Positions 8,056 to 16,322 of a stretch of 64,000 bases of DNA are shown one piece after another. Numbering within the stretch: the stretch's first letter is position 1; every line of letters begins with the position of its first letter. A program made the translations under genes and the position numbers. The stretch covers positions 1 to 64,000 of the forward strand of contig MQUF01000025.1 in the NCBI GenBank assembly GCA_001914235.1. The letters are read 5' to 3'. The notes under the pieces are model-generated. The model saw only the letters and a list, made by a program, of their open reading frames with translations, was not told the origin of the DNA and made no database searches. The stretch is from Desulfobulbaceae bacterium DB1 (lineage in GTDB: Bacteria > Desulfobacterota > Desulfobulbia > Desulfobulbales > SURF-16).

Positions 8056-8268
8056 ATGCCTGAATCGGTCAAGCTTTTCAAGCAATATCCCTTTCAGAAG
8101 GGAGACAAAATCCGTATTGTTGACGGCAAGCGCCACGGCGACTGGCTGGTTGCGGATCTTGACGAAAAAAAAGTGACGCTGCGTTGTCCTGTCAGCGGCC
8201 GTGAATTTGCCTGGGATCGGTTTTGTTATTTTGTCGAGGAAAGGGTGCAGTCGTGGCCGGAGAAATAA
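8056..8268 (+). CDS. Small conserved-looking protein, unknown
   Basis: A 70-residue acidic-basic mixed protein with an SH3-like pattern: KGDKIRIVDGKRHGDWLVADLDEKKVTLRC alternates short strands with turns, shown here at residues 14-43 in parts (KGDKIRIVDG, GDWLVADLD, KVTLRC). The ATG at 8056 follows AAGGTGG at 8045-8051. Two bases-scale spacing to the next start (8273) suggests coupling with the CULT-domain gene. Function unknown; a small nucleic-acid or protein-binding barrel is one possibility. Confidence 0.6.
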   Translation: MPESVKLFKQYPFQKGDKIRIVDGKRHGDWLVADLDEKKVTLRCPVSGREFAWDRFCYFVEERVQSWPEK

Positions 8269-8272
8269 GCGA

Positions 8273-8734
8273 TTGCCGCAACCAGGTTCCTTCATGATTC
8301 CGCGCTTTGCGGAATGCGGCTTTTCCCCGCTGCGGCCACTCATTTTCCGCGAAATGGATGGTGATTTCAGGGGCGGCGGCAGCACCCGGCTTACCAGTGA
8401 TGAGGAAATCGACACGGGTAACGGCAATAACTGGTTTTACTGTCGATTCTGCCGGGCTCGCATCACCTCTTTTTCCCGAATGATCGAGGTCAACGGCAGT
8501 CATTGCCATGTGTTTGCCAATCCTCATGGGAAAGTTTTTGAAATCGGTTGTTTTTCCGCCGCACCCGGCTGTGTTCACCACGGAACGCCGACCAGGGAGT
8601 GTACCTGGTTTACCGGCTGTTCCTGGCGTTTTTCGCTTTGCGCTGTTTGCTCGGCCCATCTTGGCTGGCATTATCAGTCGGATCTTGCCGGTTCCTTTTG
8701 GGGACTTGTTCTTGCCAATCTCGTCAATTCGTGA
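8273..8734 (+). CDS. CULT-domain (cereblon-like) protein
   Basis: A 153-residue protein whose last 100 residues match the CULT domain, the thalidomide-binding zinc fold of cereblon. It has CxxC at 57/60 and 123/126 for zinc, and three tryptophans at 112, 118 and 132. Their spacing (6 and 14) equals that of the human aromatic cage W380/W386/W400, and the 5-residue step from the second Trp to the second CxxC is also the same. The tail GWHYQSDLAGSFWGL corresponds to the conserved end of the domain. The histidine two residues before the first cage Trp in human cereblon is cysteine here. The TTG at 8273 is preceded by GGAGAAA (8259-8265); ATG at 8294 is an alternative. The natural bacterial ligand is not known to me. 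Confidence 0.88.
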   Translation: MPQPGSFMIPRFAECGFSPLRPLIFREMDGDFRGGGSTRLTSDEEIDTGNGNNWFYCRFCRARITSFSRMIEVNGSHCHVFANPHGKVFEIGCFSAAPGCVHHGTPTRECTWFTGCSWRFSLCAVCSAHLGWHYQSDLAGSFWGLVLANLVNS

Positions 8735-8848
8735 ATAGTCAGGTCGTTACTTGCGGGGCGGGGCATGCGGATTGCGGATTTTCCGTTATTTTTCGATTTT
8801 TCATCACGATTTTACACGTTCATCAACCCCAACAATGATACAATATCC

Positions 8849-8971
8849 GTAACTATCCAGCTGTTTAGACTGTAGACTGAAGGCTATAGGGCTGCCGGTA
8901 CTGTCGTATTACATATTTTAGGCGCTTTTCCTTCAGTCTACAGCCTTCAGCCTATCTACCTGGATAGTTAC
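8849..8971. repeat. 123-bp palindromic element, copy B (inverted)
   Basis: This is the reverse complement of the element at 3934-4056, with the same GTAACTATCC / GGATAGTTAC ends and almost no differences. It lies between the CULT-domain gene and gnd, ending 86 bases before the gnd start. Near identity of the copies implies recent spread. Confidence 0.95.
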
Positions 8972-9057
8972 CAATATCCACAAATTATTTTTATCATCAG
9001 TATCTTTACTCCGGCCGAAGAAACCAGGTCGGAAAGTTGAGTCACAGGAGAGTTCTC

Positions 9058-9960
9058 ATGAAAACAGCTATGATCGGACTGGGCAGAATGGGGATGAACA
9101 TGGCCCGCAGGCTTTTGCAGGGCGGGCATCAGGTGGTGGCCTATAACCGCAGTCCGGACAAAACGGAAGAAATCGTCAACGAGGGGGCGGAAGGGTGCTT
9201 TTCGCTGGAGGAACTCCCGGAAAAACTCGATTCCCCCCGGATTGTCTGGCTGATGCTGCCGGCGGGCCGGGCGGTTGACGAGCATCTGGAAAAATTACGC
9301 GGCCTGCTTGAGGCGGGTGACATCATTGTCGAGGGCGGCAACAGCCGCTATCAGGATGATCAGCGTCGGCAATCCTATCTGAAGGGAGCCGGAATTCATT
9401 ATGTCGATGCCGGAGTGAGCGGCGGCATCTGGGGACTGACGGTCGGCTACTGCACCATGGTGGGCGGCGAGAAGAAGATTTTTGATTATCTGGAGCCTCT
9501 TTTTCGCACCCTGGCTCCGGCGGACGGCTACCTGTATTGCGGGCCGACCGGTGCGGGGCATTTTGTCAAGATGATTCACAACGGCATCGAGTACGGCATG
9601 ATGCAGGCCTATGGTGAAGGTTTTGCCCTGCTCGAAGCGTCAGCCTTCAGCCGGCATCTTGATTTCGGCCGTATTGCTCATTTGTGGAACCAGGGCAGCG
9701 TTATCCGTTCCTGGCTGTTGGAGCTGCTCGAGGACGCCTTTGCCAAGGACCCTGATCTGGCCGAATTGAGCGGTTATGTCGAGGACTCCGGGGAAGGAAG
9801 GTGGACGGTGGAGCAGGCCATTGAAAGCAGTGTGCCGGCGCCGGTCATAACCATGGCGCTTTTTCAGCGTTTTGCTTCCCGCCGGGACAATTCCTTTGAA
9901 AACAGAGTGCTGGCCGCGCTGCGTCGGGAGTTCGGCGGCCACGCGGTAAAAGGGAAATAG
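9058..9960 (+). CDS. gnd: 6-phosphogluconate dehydrogenase, decarboxylating
   Basis: A 300-residue NAD(P)-dependent dehydrogenase that oxidatively decarboxylates 6-phosphogluconate to ribulose 5-phosphate. The Rossmann motif GLGRMGMNMARRL begins at residue 8, the GGNSRYQDD and SGGIWGL substrate segments follow, and GAGHFVKMIHNGIEYG contains the catalytic lysine helix. At 300 residues it is the short (GndA/YqeC-like) type rather than the 470-residue classical enzyme. ATG 9058 is preceded by CAGGAGAG at 9045-9052. It is followed after 79 bases by zwf, giving both dehydrogenases of the oxidative pentose phosphate branch in one operon with the GH15 gene. Confidence 0.93.
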   Translation: MKTAMIGLGRMGMNMARRLLQGGHQVVAYNRSPDKTEEIVNEGAEGCFSLEELPEKLDSPRIVWLMLPAGRAVDEHLEKLRGLLEAGDIIVEGGNSRYQDDQRRQSYLKGAGIHYVDAGVSGGIWGLTVGYCTMVGGEKKIFDYLEPLFRTLAPADGYLYCGPTGAGHFVKMIHNGIEYGMMQAYGEGFALLEASAFSRHLDFGRIAHLWNQGSVIRSWLLELLEDAFAKDPDLAELSGYVEDSGEGRWTVEQAIESSVPAPVITMALFQRFASRRDNSFENRVLAALRREFGGHAVKGK

Positions 9961-10039
9961 TTGCTGTATTCACCCCTTGAACGCGCCAACGCGGCCAAAC
10001 GTTTCGTTCCCCTGATGGTGACTTAAGGAACAACCAGTC

Positions 10040-11566
10040 ATGAATGAAAAAATCCTTGATCCCGACGCCGGCTGTGACTGCCTGAAAGCCGGGCAACTTG
10101 AGCCGTGCACCATTGTCATTTTCGGCGCATCAGGCGATCTTGCCGCCCGCAAGCTGATCCCCGCTCTCTATCAGATGCATCTGCGCAACAGTCTGCCCGT
10201 GCCTGTGACAATCGTCGGCTGCGCCAGGAGCGACTTGACCAGTGAATCCTTTCGTGCCCGATTGCATGAAACCTGTTCCGTTGAGTGCCGATCAGGCATG
10301 TCCGGCTGGCAACGATTCGCCGCCTCTCTTTTTTACTGCCGGATAGACTATGATTCACCTGAATCGTTTCAGGGGCTTGCCGGTTTTTTGCAGGAACGTG
10401 ACCGTGAAATGGGGACCGCCGGCAATTATCTTTTTGACCTTGCCTTGCCGCCGTCTCTCTATCCGGTGGTGGCCGAGCAATTGGGCCGGAGCGGGCTTTC
10501 GATCCAGCACCAAAAGAAAAGAGGCTGGTCGCGCATCGTGGTGGAAAAACCTTTCGGCCGCGACCTTGACAGCGCTCTGGCCCTTGACGCCATCCTGCAC
10601 AGCCATTTCCAGGAAGACCAGATCTATCGTATCGACCATTATCTGGCCAAGGAAACAGTGCAGAATATTTTGATGTTCCGTTTTGCCAATGCCATTTTCG
10701 AGCCGGTATGGAATCGCGGTTTTATCGACTATGTCGGCATCATGGCGGCGGAAAAACTGGGGGTGGAGAACAGGGCGGGATATTACGAGCAGGCCGGTGT
10801 CATCCGGGACATGTTTCAGAATCACATGCTGCAGCTCATGTCGCTTATCGCCATGGAGCCTCCTGCCCATTTTGAGTCGGAAGGGGTGCGGGATGAAAAG
10901 GTGAAGGTCTTGCGCGCCGTTCGTCCCTTCCGTCGCAGGGAGGATGAGGTGGTGCTGGGACAGTATGGACCCGGCGAGATTGACGGCAGCCCGGTTCCCG
11001 GCTATCCGCAGGAGACGGGTGTGGCGATCGGTTCGCTCATCCCGACCTTTGCCTTGATGCATCTGTATGTGGAGAACTGGCGATGGCAGGGGGTGCCGTT
11101 TTATCTTGTTTCCGGCAAGCGCATGGCGCGGAAGGAAACCCGCATCGTTGTCCAGTTCAAGGAGATCCCCCATTCCATGTTCCGCCGGGTGATCGGGGAG
11201 GAAATTGCGGCTAATCGTCTGATTTTCGGTATCCATCCGGAAGAGGGGATCAGTCTGACCTTTCAGACCAAGAAACCCGGTTCCAGGATGTGTCTGCGCT
11301 CCATGACCATGGATTTTCGCTATGCGCAAGGGTCCGGGCTAGATGCCTATGAAAAGCTGCTGCTTGACTGTATCGTGGGTGACCGAATGCTGTTCTGGCG
11401 CCAGGACGGCATTGAACAGTCATGGAAAATCCTTACTCCGGTGCTGAACGAATGCGAACAGTGCCAAGGCCGGGAGCAGAAGCTCCACGTGTATCCGGCC
11501 GGCAGTTGGGGGCCGGATGCGGCCTCATTCTGGGTAAAAAGAATTCACGAAAGGGAAATGGTGTGA
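10040..11566 (+). CDS. zwf: Glucose-6-phosphate 1-dehydrogenase
   Basis: A 508-residue enzyme that oxidises glucose 6-phosphate to 6-phosphogluconolactone. It has the nucleotide motif GASGDLA at 29-35, VVEKPFGRD at 167-175 and the active-site signature RIDHYLAKE at 197-205; the usual glycine of RIDHYLGKE is alanine, a mild deviation outside the catalytic His/Asp. Length is normal for the family. No 6-phosphogluconolactonase gene is seen here. The stop at 11564-11566 is immediately followed by the ATG of the GH15 gene, so they are translated as a unit. Confidence 0.95.
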   Translation: MNEKILDPDAGCDCLKAGQLEPCTIVIFGASGDLAARKLIPALYQMHLRNSLPVPVTIVGCARSDLTSESFRARLHETCSVECRSGMSGWQRFAASLFYCRIDYDSPESFQGLAGFLQERDREMGTAGNYLFDLALPPSLYPVVAEQLGRSGLSIQHQKKRGWSRIVVEKPFGRDLDSALALDAILHSHFQEDQIYRIDHYLAKETVQNILMFRFANAIFEPVWNRGFIDYVGIMAAEKLGVENRAGYYEQAGVIRDMFQNHMLQLMSLIAMEPPAHFESEGVRDEKVKVLRAVRPFRRREDEVVLGQYGPGEIDGSPVPGYPQETGVAIGSLIPTFALMHLYVENWRWQGVPFYLVSGKRMARKETRIVVQFKEIPHSMFRRVIGEEIAANRLIFGIHPEEGISLTFQTKKPGSRMCLRSMTMDFRYAQGSGLDAYEKLLLDCIVGDRMLFWRQDGIEQSWKILTPVLNECEQCQGREQKLHVYPAGSWGPDAASFWVKRIHEREMV

Positions 11567-13552
11567 ATGATGCCCCGTGACATTCCGGTGGGAAACGGTT
11601 CCCTGATGATAAATTTTGATGCGAACTACCAGCTGCGTGATATTTACTGGCCCTATGTCGGTCAGGAAAACCATACGGCGGGCAGCCCCTGCCGGTTCGG
11701 TGTCTGGGTCGACAATATGTTCCGCTGGGTCACCGATTCGGGCTGGCAACGCAGTCTTCTTTATCTCGAGGATACTCTCGTCACCGAGGTGACCCTTTTT
11801 CATCCGGATCTCGAGCTTGAACTGGTTTGTCACGATTGTGTCGATTTTCACATTAATCTCTATTTAAAAAAAATCACGGTACGCAATCACGCGGCAACAA
11901 AGCGTGAAGTTCGTCTTTTTTTCGGGCAGGATTTGCGTATCGGCGGTCATTCGGTAGGCGACTGTGCTTACTATGAATCCCAGAAACGGCTTCTTTTCCA
12001 TTATAAGGGGAAACGCTGGTTTCTGGTCAGCGCTTCCCGGGGAAGGCCGGGTTCATGCGGTTCCGGGCTTGATCAGTGGGCGGTGGGGATCAAGGGGGTC
12101 GGTGACAAGGTCGGCACCTGGCTTGACGCGGAGGATGGATTGCTTTCCGGCAATCCGGTGGCCCAGGGCAGTGTTGATTCCGTAGTCGCCCTTCATTTAC
12201 AGGTGCCGTCTCACGGACAGGACGAGGGGTGGTACTGGCTCGCGGTTGGCGAGGATTATTCCCAGGTAATGGAAATTCAACGAAATCTCTGCCGGCGAGG
12301 AGCTGATCCTTACCTGAACCGCACCCGGGATTACTGGCGACTTTGGGCGAACAAGGGACAAGAGGCTGTCACGTTGCCGTCCTCGCCCCTTGCCGGGCTT
12401 TATCGCCGCAGCCTGCTCATTCTCCGCTCCCAGATCGACAACAATGGCGCGATCCTTGCCGCTAATGATTTCGACATCACGGATTTCAACAGCGACACCT
12501 ATTCCTATGTGTGGCCCCGGGACGGCGCACTTGTTTCATCCGCTCTCATAGATGCCGGCTACTCGGAAATAACGGGCCGCTTCTTTGCCTTCTGCCATCA
12601 GGCCATAACCCGGGAAGGATATCTGCTCCACAAATACAATCCGGACGGTTCCCTGGCTTCCAGCTGGCACGGCTGGTATCGGGAGGGTGACAAGGAACTG
12701 CCGATCCAGGAGGATGAAACCGCCCTGGTCATCTGGGCCCTGTGGAAACATTTCGACCGTTTCCGCGACATCGAGTTCATTAAACCCCATTACCGCGGCT
12801 TGATCATCCGCGCCGCCAACTGGTTGCTTTCCTTCCGGGACGAAGAAACAGGGCTGCCGTTGCCGTCCTGGGATTTGTGGGAGGAGAGGCGGGGGGTGCA
12901 TGGCTGGACTGTCGGCGCCGTTTGGGCCGGTCTCGAGGCAGCGGCCAAATTTGTTCACGCCTTTGGGCAACAGGATCTGGCCGCTGAATACCGCAATGGG
13001 GCAAAGGAAATAAAGAAGGCTGCGGGGAAATATTTGTGGATGGAGAATGCCGGTCGTTTCGCCCGCATGATTAACAGGAAAAAAGAGGGTGGCTGGGAGT
13101 TTGATGCAACCCTTGATGCTTCTCTCGTAGGGTTATGGTATTTCGGTATGTTCCCGGCGGATCATCCGAAAATTGTCTCCACCATGGAAGCGGTTCGCGA
13201 ACGTCTGTGGGTAAAAACAGGGGTGGGGGGAATGGCCCGTTACGAAAACGATCCCTATCATCAGGTGTCGGAGGACGTTGCACGGGTGCCGGGCAACCCG
13301 TGGTTTATTTCCACCCTGTGGCTGGCCCAATGGTATATTGTCCGGGCTGAATCAGTGGATGATCTGCAAAAGGCGTTTGATATTCTTCAGTGGACGGCGG
13401 AGCGGACCTTGAAAAGCGGCATCATGGCGGAACAGGTACATCCGTTCACCAACGAGCCGCTTTCCGTCAGCCCTTTAACCTGGAGCCATGCAACATTTGT
13501 TCAGGCCGTGCTCGAGTATCGGGATAAAAAAAGCAGGATGCAACAGAATTGA
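11567..13552 (+). CDS. Glycoside hydrolase family 15 protein
   Basis: A 661-residue two-domain glucoamylase-type enzyme. Residues 1-260 are the beta-sandwich N-terminal domain (GNGSLMINFDANYQLRDIYWP at the start, here residues 9-29 in part), and from about 270 the (alpha/alpha)6 barrel follows with YVWPRDGA at 314-321, QEDETA at 381-386 and GIMAEQVHP near 616, which supply the two acidic residues expected for an inverting hydrolase. Family members release glucose from alpha-glucans or cleave trehalose. There is no signal peptide, so it acts on intracellular storage sugar. Its place between zwf and glk fits glucose release, phosphorylation and oxidation in one pathway. The exact substrate is not resolvable. 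Confidence 0.9.
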   Translation: MMPRDIPVGNGSLMINFDANYQLRDIYWPYVGQENHTAGSPCRFGVWVDNMFRWVTDSGWQRSLLYLEDTLVTEVTLFHPDLELELVCHDCVDFHINLYLKKITVRNHAATKREVRLFFGQDLRIGGHSVGDCAYYESQKRLLFHYKGKRWFLVSASRGRPGSCGSGLDQWAVGIKGVGDKVGTWLDAEDGLLSGNPVAQGSVDSVVALHLQVPSHGQDEGWYWLAVGEDYSQVMEIQRNLCRRGADPYLNRTRDYWRLWANKGQEAVTLPSSPLAGLYRRSLLILRSQIDNNGAILAANDFDITDFNSDTYSYVWPRDGALVSSALIDAGYSEITGRFFAFCHQAITREGYLLHKYNPDGSLASSWHGWYREGDKELPIQEDETALVIWALWKHFDRFRDIEFIKPHYRGLIIRAANWLLSFRDEETGLPLPSWDLWEERRGVHGWTVGAVWAGLEAAAKFVHAFGQQDLAAEYRNGAKEIKKAAGKYLWMENAGRFARMINRKKEGGWEFDATLDASLVGLWYFGMFPADHPKIVSTMEAVRERLWVKTGVGGMARYENDPYHQVSEDVARVPGNPWFISTLWLAQWYIVRAESVDDLQKAFDILQWTAERTLKSGIMAEQVHPFTNEPLSVSPLTWSHATFVQAVLEYRDKKSRMQQN

Positions 13553-13593
13553 TATTCGCAGGATAAACACAACCCAAAACCAAAATAAAAACC

Positions 13594-14586
13594 ATGTCAT
13601 TGCTCCTCGCCGCCGACGTCGGCGGCACCAAAACAGATCTGGCCGTTTATGACACCGCGCACGGGCTCGGAAATGCTGTTGTCGAAGCGACTTTTGCCTC
13701 CGGCAAGTACAGCTCTTTTGCTCAGCTTTTGGAGGATTTTCTCGCAGACGGGAAACTTCGGATTGACCGGGCCTGTTTTGGGGTTGCCGGGCCCGTGCTG
13801 GACAACAGGGTACGACTGACCAATCTTCCCTGGCAAATTGACGGGGATGAAATAGCCGGTAAATTCGCCATGGGCTCGGTTGTCGTGATCAATGATCTGG
13901 TGGCGCTGGGCAGCGCCATTCCTTTTTTGCAGCCGGATGATGTCCGTGTGCTGCATGCCGGGAACAGGAAGGAAAAGGGCGCCGTCGGAGTGGTGGCGCC
14001 GGGCACGGGGCTGGGTATGGCCTTTCTGGTGTGGAATGGAGCAAAGTATCAGGTCTGTCCGTCGGAAGGGGGACATGCCGGTTTTGCTCCGGGCCGGGAT
14101 GATGCGGAGCTGTTCAGGTTCTTGCAGGCGCAAAACAGGGCCATAAGCATTGAATCGCTTTGTTCGGGGCAGGGACTGCCCAATATCTATGGTTTTTTGC
14201 GGGATTCAGGGCTCTTCCCTGAACCGGAATGGCTGAAAGAGGAACTGGCCGGGGCGCATGACCCGACACCTGTTATTGTCGCGGCGGCCATGGACCCGCT
14301 GCGAAAATGCCATATCTGTCGGGAGACGGTACGCAGCTTCGTGGGCATATTGGCTGATGTGTGCGGCAACCTTGCCCTAACGGTTGTCGCCACCGGCGGC
14401 ATGTATATCGGTGGCGGTATCCCCCCCCGGATTCTTCCCTTTCTGCTGGAGGATGATTTTCACGGTCGTTTCGCCGGCAGGGGGAAAATGTCCGGTTTGC
14501 TCGCCGATGTTCCTGTTGCCGTTATTATAAATTCCAAGGCAGCCCTGCTGGGTGCCGCTGCGTATGGGTTGGGCAATGATGAATAA
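13594..14586 (+). CDS. glk: Glucokinase
   Basis: A 330-residue ATP-dependent hexokinase of the bacterial Glk family (not ROK). It starts with the phosphate loop DVGGTKTDLAVYD near residues 8-20, has the substrate-binding FGVAGPV strand and a second glycine-rich GTGLGMAFL motif near 137-145, and SEGGHAGFAP, which carries the conserved glutamate and histidine. It would phosphorylate glucose released by the upstream GH15 enzyme, feeding Zwf. The last bases overlap the start of the TVP38 gene, so translation is coupled. Confidence 0.93.
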   Translation: MSLLLAADVGGTKTDLAVYDTAHGLGNAVVEATFASGKYSSFAQLLEDFLADGKLRIDRACFGVAGPVLDNRVRLTNLPWQIDGDEIAGKFAMGSVVVINDLVALGSAIPFLQPDDVRVLHAGNRKEKGAVGVVAPGTGLGMAFLVWNGAKYQVCPSEGGHAGFAPGRDDAELFRFLQAQNRAISIESLCSGQGLPNIYGFLRDSGLFPEPEWLKEELAGAHDPTPVIVAAAMDPLRKCHICRETVRSFVGILADVCGNLALTVVATGGMYIGGGIPPRILPFLLEDDFHGRFAGRGKMSGLLADVPVAVIINSKAALLGAAAYGLGNDE

Positions 14587-15271
14587 GAAAACCCTGCAAC
14601 AAGCGGCCATTGTCCTTTTTGGCGCCGGCTGTGTCGCCCTTTTTTATGTTATGGGTTTGGACCGCTATCTGACCCTGCACTATCTGAAAGAGTCACAGGC
14701 CGGCTTCGCCGAACTTTACGCCGCACGCCCTTTTGCAGTTATCGCGTCCTACATGGCCGTCTACATTCTCGCCACCGCGCTTTCCCTGCCCGGCGCGGTG
14801 ATCATGACCCTGGCCGGCGGGGCACTGTTTGGTCTGCTCACCGGCACGGTGATCATTTCTTTTGCCAGCACCATCGGCGCGACACTTGCCTGCATCGTTT
14901 CGCGTTTTCTGCTGCGTGACTGGGTACAAAGAAAATTCGGCGACCGGCTTGAGCCGATCAACCGGGGCATCGAGCAGGAGGGAGGATTTTATCTTTTCAC
15001 CCTTCGTCTGGTGCCGGTCTTTCCCTTTTTTCTCATCAACCTGGCCATGGGCGTCACCCGTATTCCCCTGCGCCGGTATTACTGGGTGTCGCAAGTCGGC
15101 ATGCTGCCGGGCACCATTGTTTATGTCAACGCCGGCAAGGAGCTTGGCAAGTTGGAATCGGTATCCGGCATACTTTCCCCCAGCCTGCTTCTTTCCTTTG
15201 CCCTGCTCGGCCTTTTCCCGATCACGGCGAAGAAAGTGTTGGGATGGATAAAAATTCGCAGGGATGTTTAA
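14576..15271 (+). CDS. TVP38/TMEM64 (DedA-like) membrane protein
   Basis: A 231-residue inner-membrane protein of the TVP38/TMEM64 (SNARE-associated, VTT) family. It has an N-terminal membrane segment, the conserved LPGAVIMTLAGGALFG motif, a second membrane pair ending in LVPVFPFFLINLAMG, and a C-terminal helix. The ATG at 14576 (a second at 14579) overlaps the glk stop. VTT proteins are lipid scramblases or transporters in better studied cases. In many bacteria this gene is next to, or fused with, a mercuric-reductase-like flavoprotein; here that partner is at 16323, but a REP-associated transposase region of about 1 kb now separates them. Confidence 0.88.
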   Translation: MMNKKTLQQAAIVLFGAGCVALFYVMGLDRYLTLHYLKESQAGFAELYAARPFAVIASYMAVYILATALSLPGAVIMTLAGGALFGLLTGTVIISFASTIGATLACIVSRFLLRDWVQRKFGDRLEPINRGIEQEGGFYLFTLRLVPVFPFFLINLAMGVTRIPLRRYYWVSQVGMLPGTIVYVNAGKELGKLESVSGILSPSLLLSFALLGLFPITAKKVLGWIKIRRDV

Positions 15272-15278
15272 ACTGTAA

Positions 15279-15460
15279 CGGCGGCAAGGGATTGCCGCCC
15301 TCCAGCACCATGCACGGAGAGCCCGTAGGTCGGCAATCCCTTGCCGACAAAAAAACGACGACACCACGCACGATGAACCCGTAGGTCGGCAATCCCTTGC
15401 CGACAAAAAAACGACGACACCATGCACGATGAACCCGTAGGTCGGCATCCCCATGCCGAC
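15279..15460. repeat. REP palindrome cluster upstream of RAYT gene
   Basis: One hairpin of the form GGCGGCAAGGGATTGCCGCC (15280-15299) is followed by three units of about 60 bases built on GTAGGTCGGCAATCCCTTGC ... CCGAC separated by short GACGACACCATGCACG linkers. The hairpin cores are alike, the linkers vary by a few bases. The cluster directly precedes the REP-associated transposase gene and recurs after it at 16138-16306. Confidence 0.92.
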
Positions 15461-15481
15461 AGAACAAAGGAAAAATGAATC

Positions 15482-16126
15482 ATGTCGAATTATCGACGTT
15501 ATCATCTTCCGCATCATCCGGTGTTTGTGACGATTGTAACAAATAACCGTCGGAAAATATTTGCATCCGCAGAACGGGTCGAACTTCTACTTGTCGCAAT
15601 GCGAAGGGTTAAGGTTCAATATCCCTTTCGCCATTATGCTCATGTCATTCTACCCGACCATTTGCACTGGATGTTTGAATGTGATGAAGCCTGCAATTTT
15701 TCAAAAATTGTCGGGGCGGTCAAGCGAGATGTCACATGGCGTTTGAAGGAAACGTTTACAGAAAGTAACGGCGGCAAGGAATTGCCGCCCTACGACACCA
15801 TGCACGGCGAACCCGCAGGTCGGCATTCCCATTCCAGCGGATGCATACACGGTGAACAAGTAGGTCGGCAATCCTTTCCCGACATTCGTGATGGAGAGTT
15901 CTTTCCCTTATGGCAGAAAAGGTTTTATGACCACCTTATTCGCGACGAAACTGATTTTGCCAGGCATCTTGATTATGTTCATTATAATCCAGTCAAACAT
16001 GGTTTCGTTGATCGTGCTGCCGATTTTGCTCATTCTTCATTTGCCGGATGGATGGATCGAGGTGTTTATTCAATTAATTGGGGTGTTGCTGAACCGGAAC
16101 GGATAAAAAATATGGATTTGGAATAA
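15482..16126 (+). CDS. REP-associated tyrosine transposase (RAYT) with internal REP
   Basis: A 214-residue single-strand DNA transposase of the Y1/IS200-like RAYT group. The HUH motif is H60-L-H62 (in PDHLHWM) and the candidate nucleophile is Y165 in DYVHYNPV; the family's WQKRFYDHLIRDE block is at 143-155. RAYTs of this group are about 175 residues. The excess is residues 96-134, encoded by 15767-15883, which is itself REP sequence inserted in frame between the HUH half and the WQKRF half. The ATG follows AAGGAAAAATGAATC with a modest ribosome site. The gene lies between two REP clusters, as expected for a RAYT that mobilises them. Whether the enzyme tolerates the 39-residue insert is unknown. 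Confidence 0.88.
   Translation: MSNYRRYHLPHHPVFVTIVTNNRRKIFASAERVELLLVAMRRVKVQYPFRHYAHVILPDHLHWMFECDEACNFSKIVGAVKRDVTWRLKETFTESNGGKELPPYDTMHGEPAGRHSHSSGCIHGEQVGRQSFPDIRDGEFFPLWQKRFYDHLIRDETDFARHLDYVHYNPVKHGFVDRAADFAHSSFAGWMDRGVYSINWGVAEPERIKNMDLE
15767..15883 (+). repeat. REP copy inside the RAYT coding sequence
   Basis: This 117-base (39-codon) stretch contains the GGCGGCAAGGAATTGCCGCC hairpin and two GTAGGTCGGCA-type units, the same sequences that flank the gene. It adds residues reading NGGKELPPYDTM...GEQVGRQSFPD without a stop or frameshift. Confidence 0.85.
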
Positions 16127-16137
16127 ACCGAGTCATG

Positions 16138-16306
16138 TCGGCGGCAAAGGATTGCCGCCCTACGGTCATTTGCAAGGAGAACCCGTAGGTCGGCATCCCC
16201 ATGCCGACACCATGCACGATGAACCCGTAGGTCGGCAATCCCTTGCCGACAAAAAAAACGACGACACCATGCACGGAGAACCCGCAGGTCGGCTCCCCAT
16301 GCCGAC
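16138..16306. repeat. REP palindrome cluster downstream of RAYT gene
   Basis: It contains a GGCGGCAAAGGATTGCCGCC hairpin at 16140-16159 and three GTAGGTCGGCA/TGCCGAC units, in the same order as at 15279-15460. The open frame of the following flavoprotein gene extends through it by chance; the real start lies after it. Confidence 0.92.
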
Positions 16307-16322
16307 AAAAGGATTTTTGAAA

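Noticed and set aside
16152-16322. N-terminal extension of the disulfide oxidoreductase
   Set aside because: These codons are the REP repeats; the FAD motif lies at the usual distance from ATG 16323.
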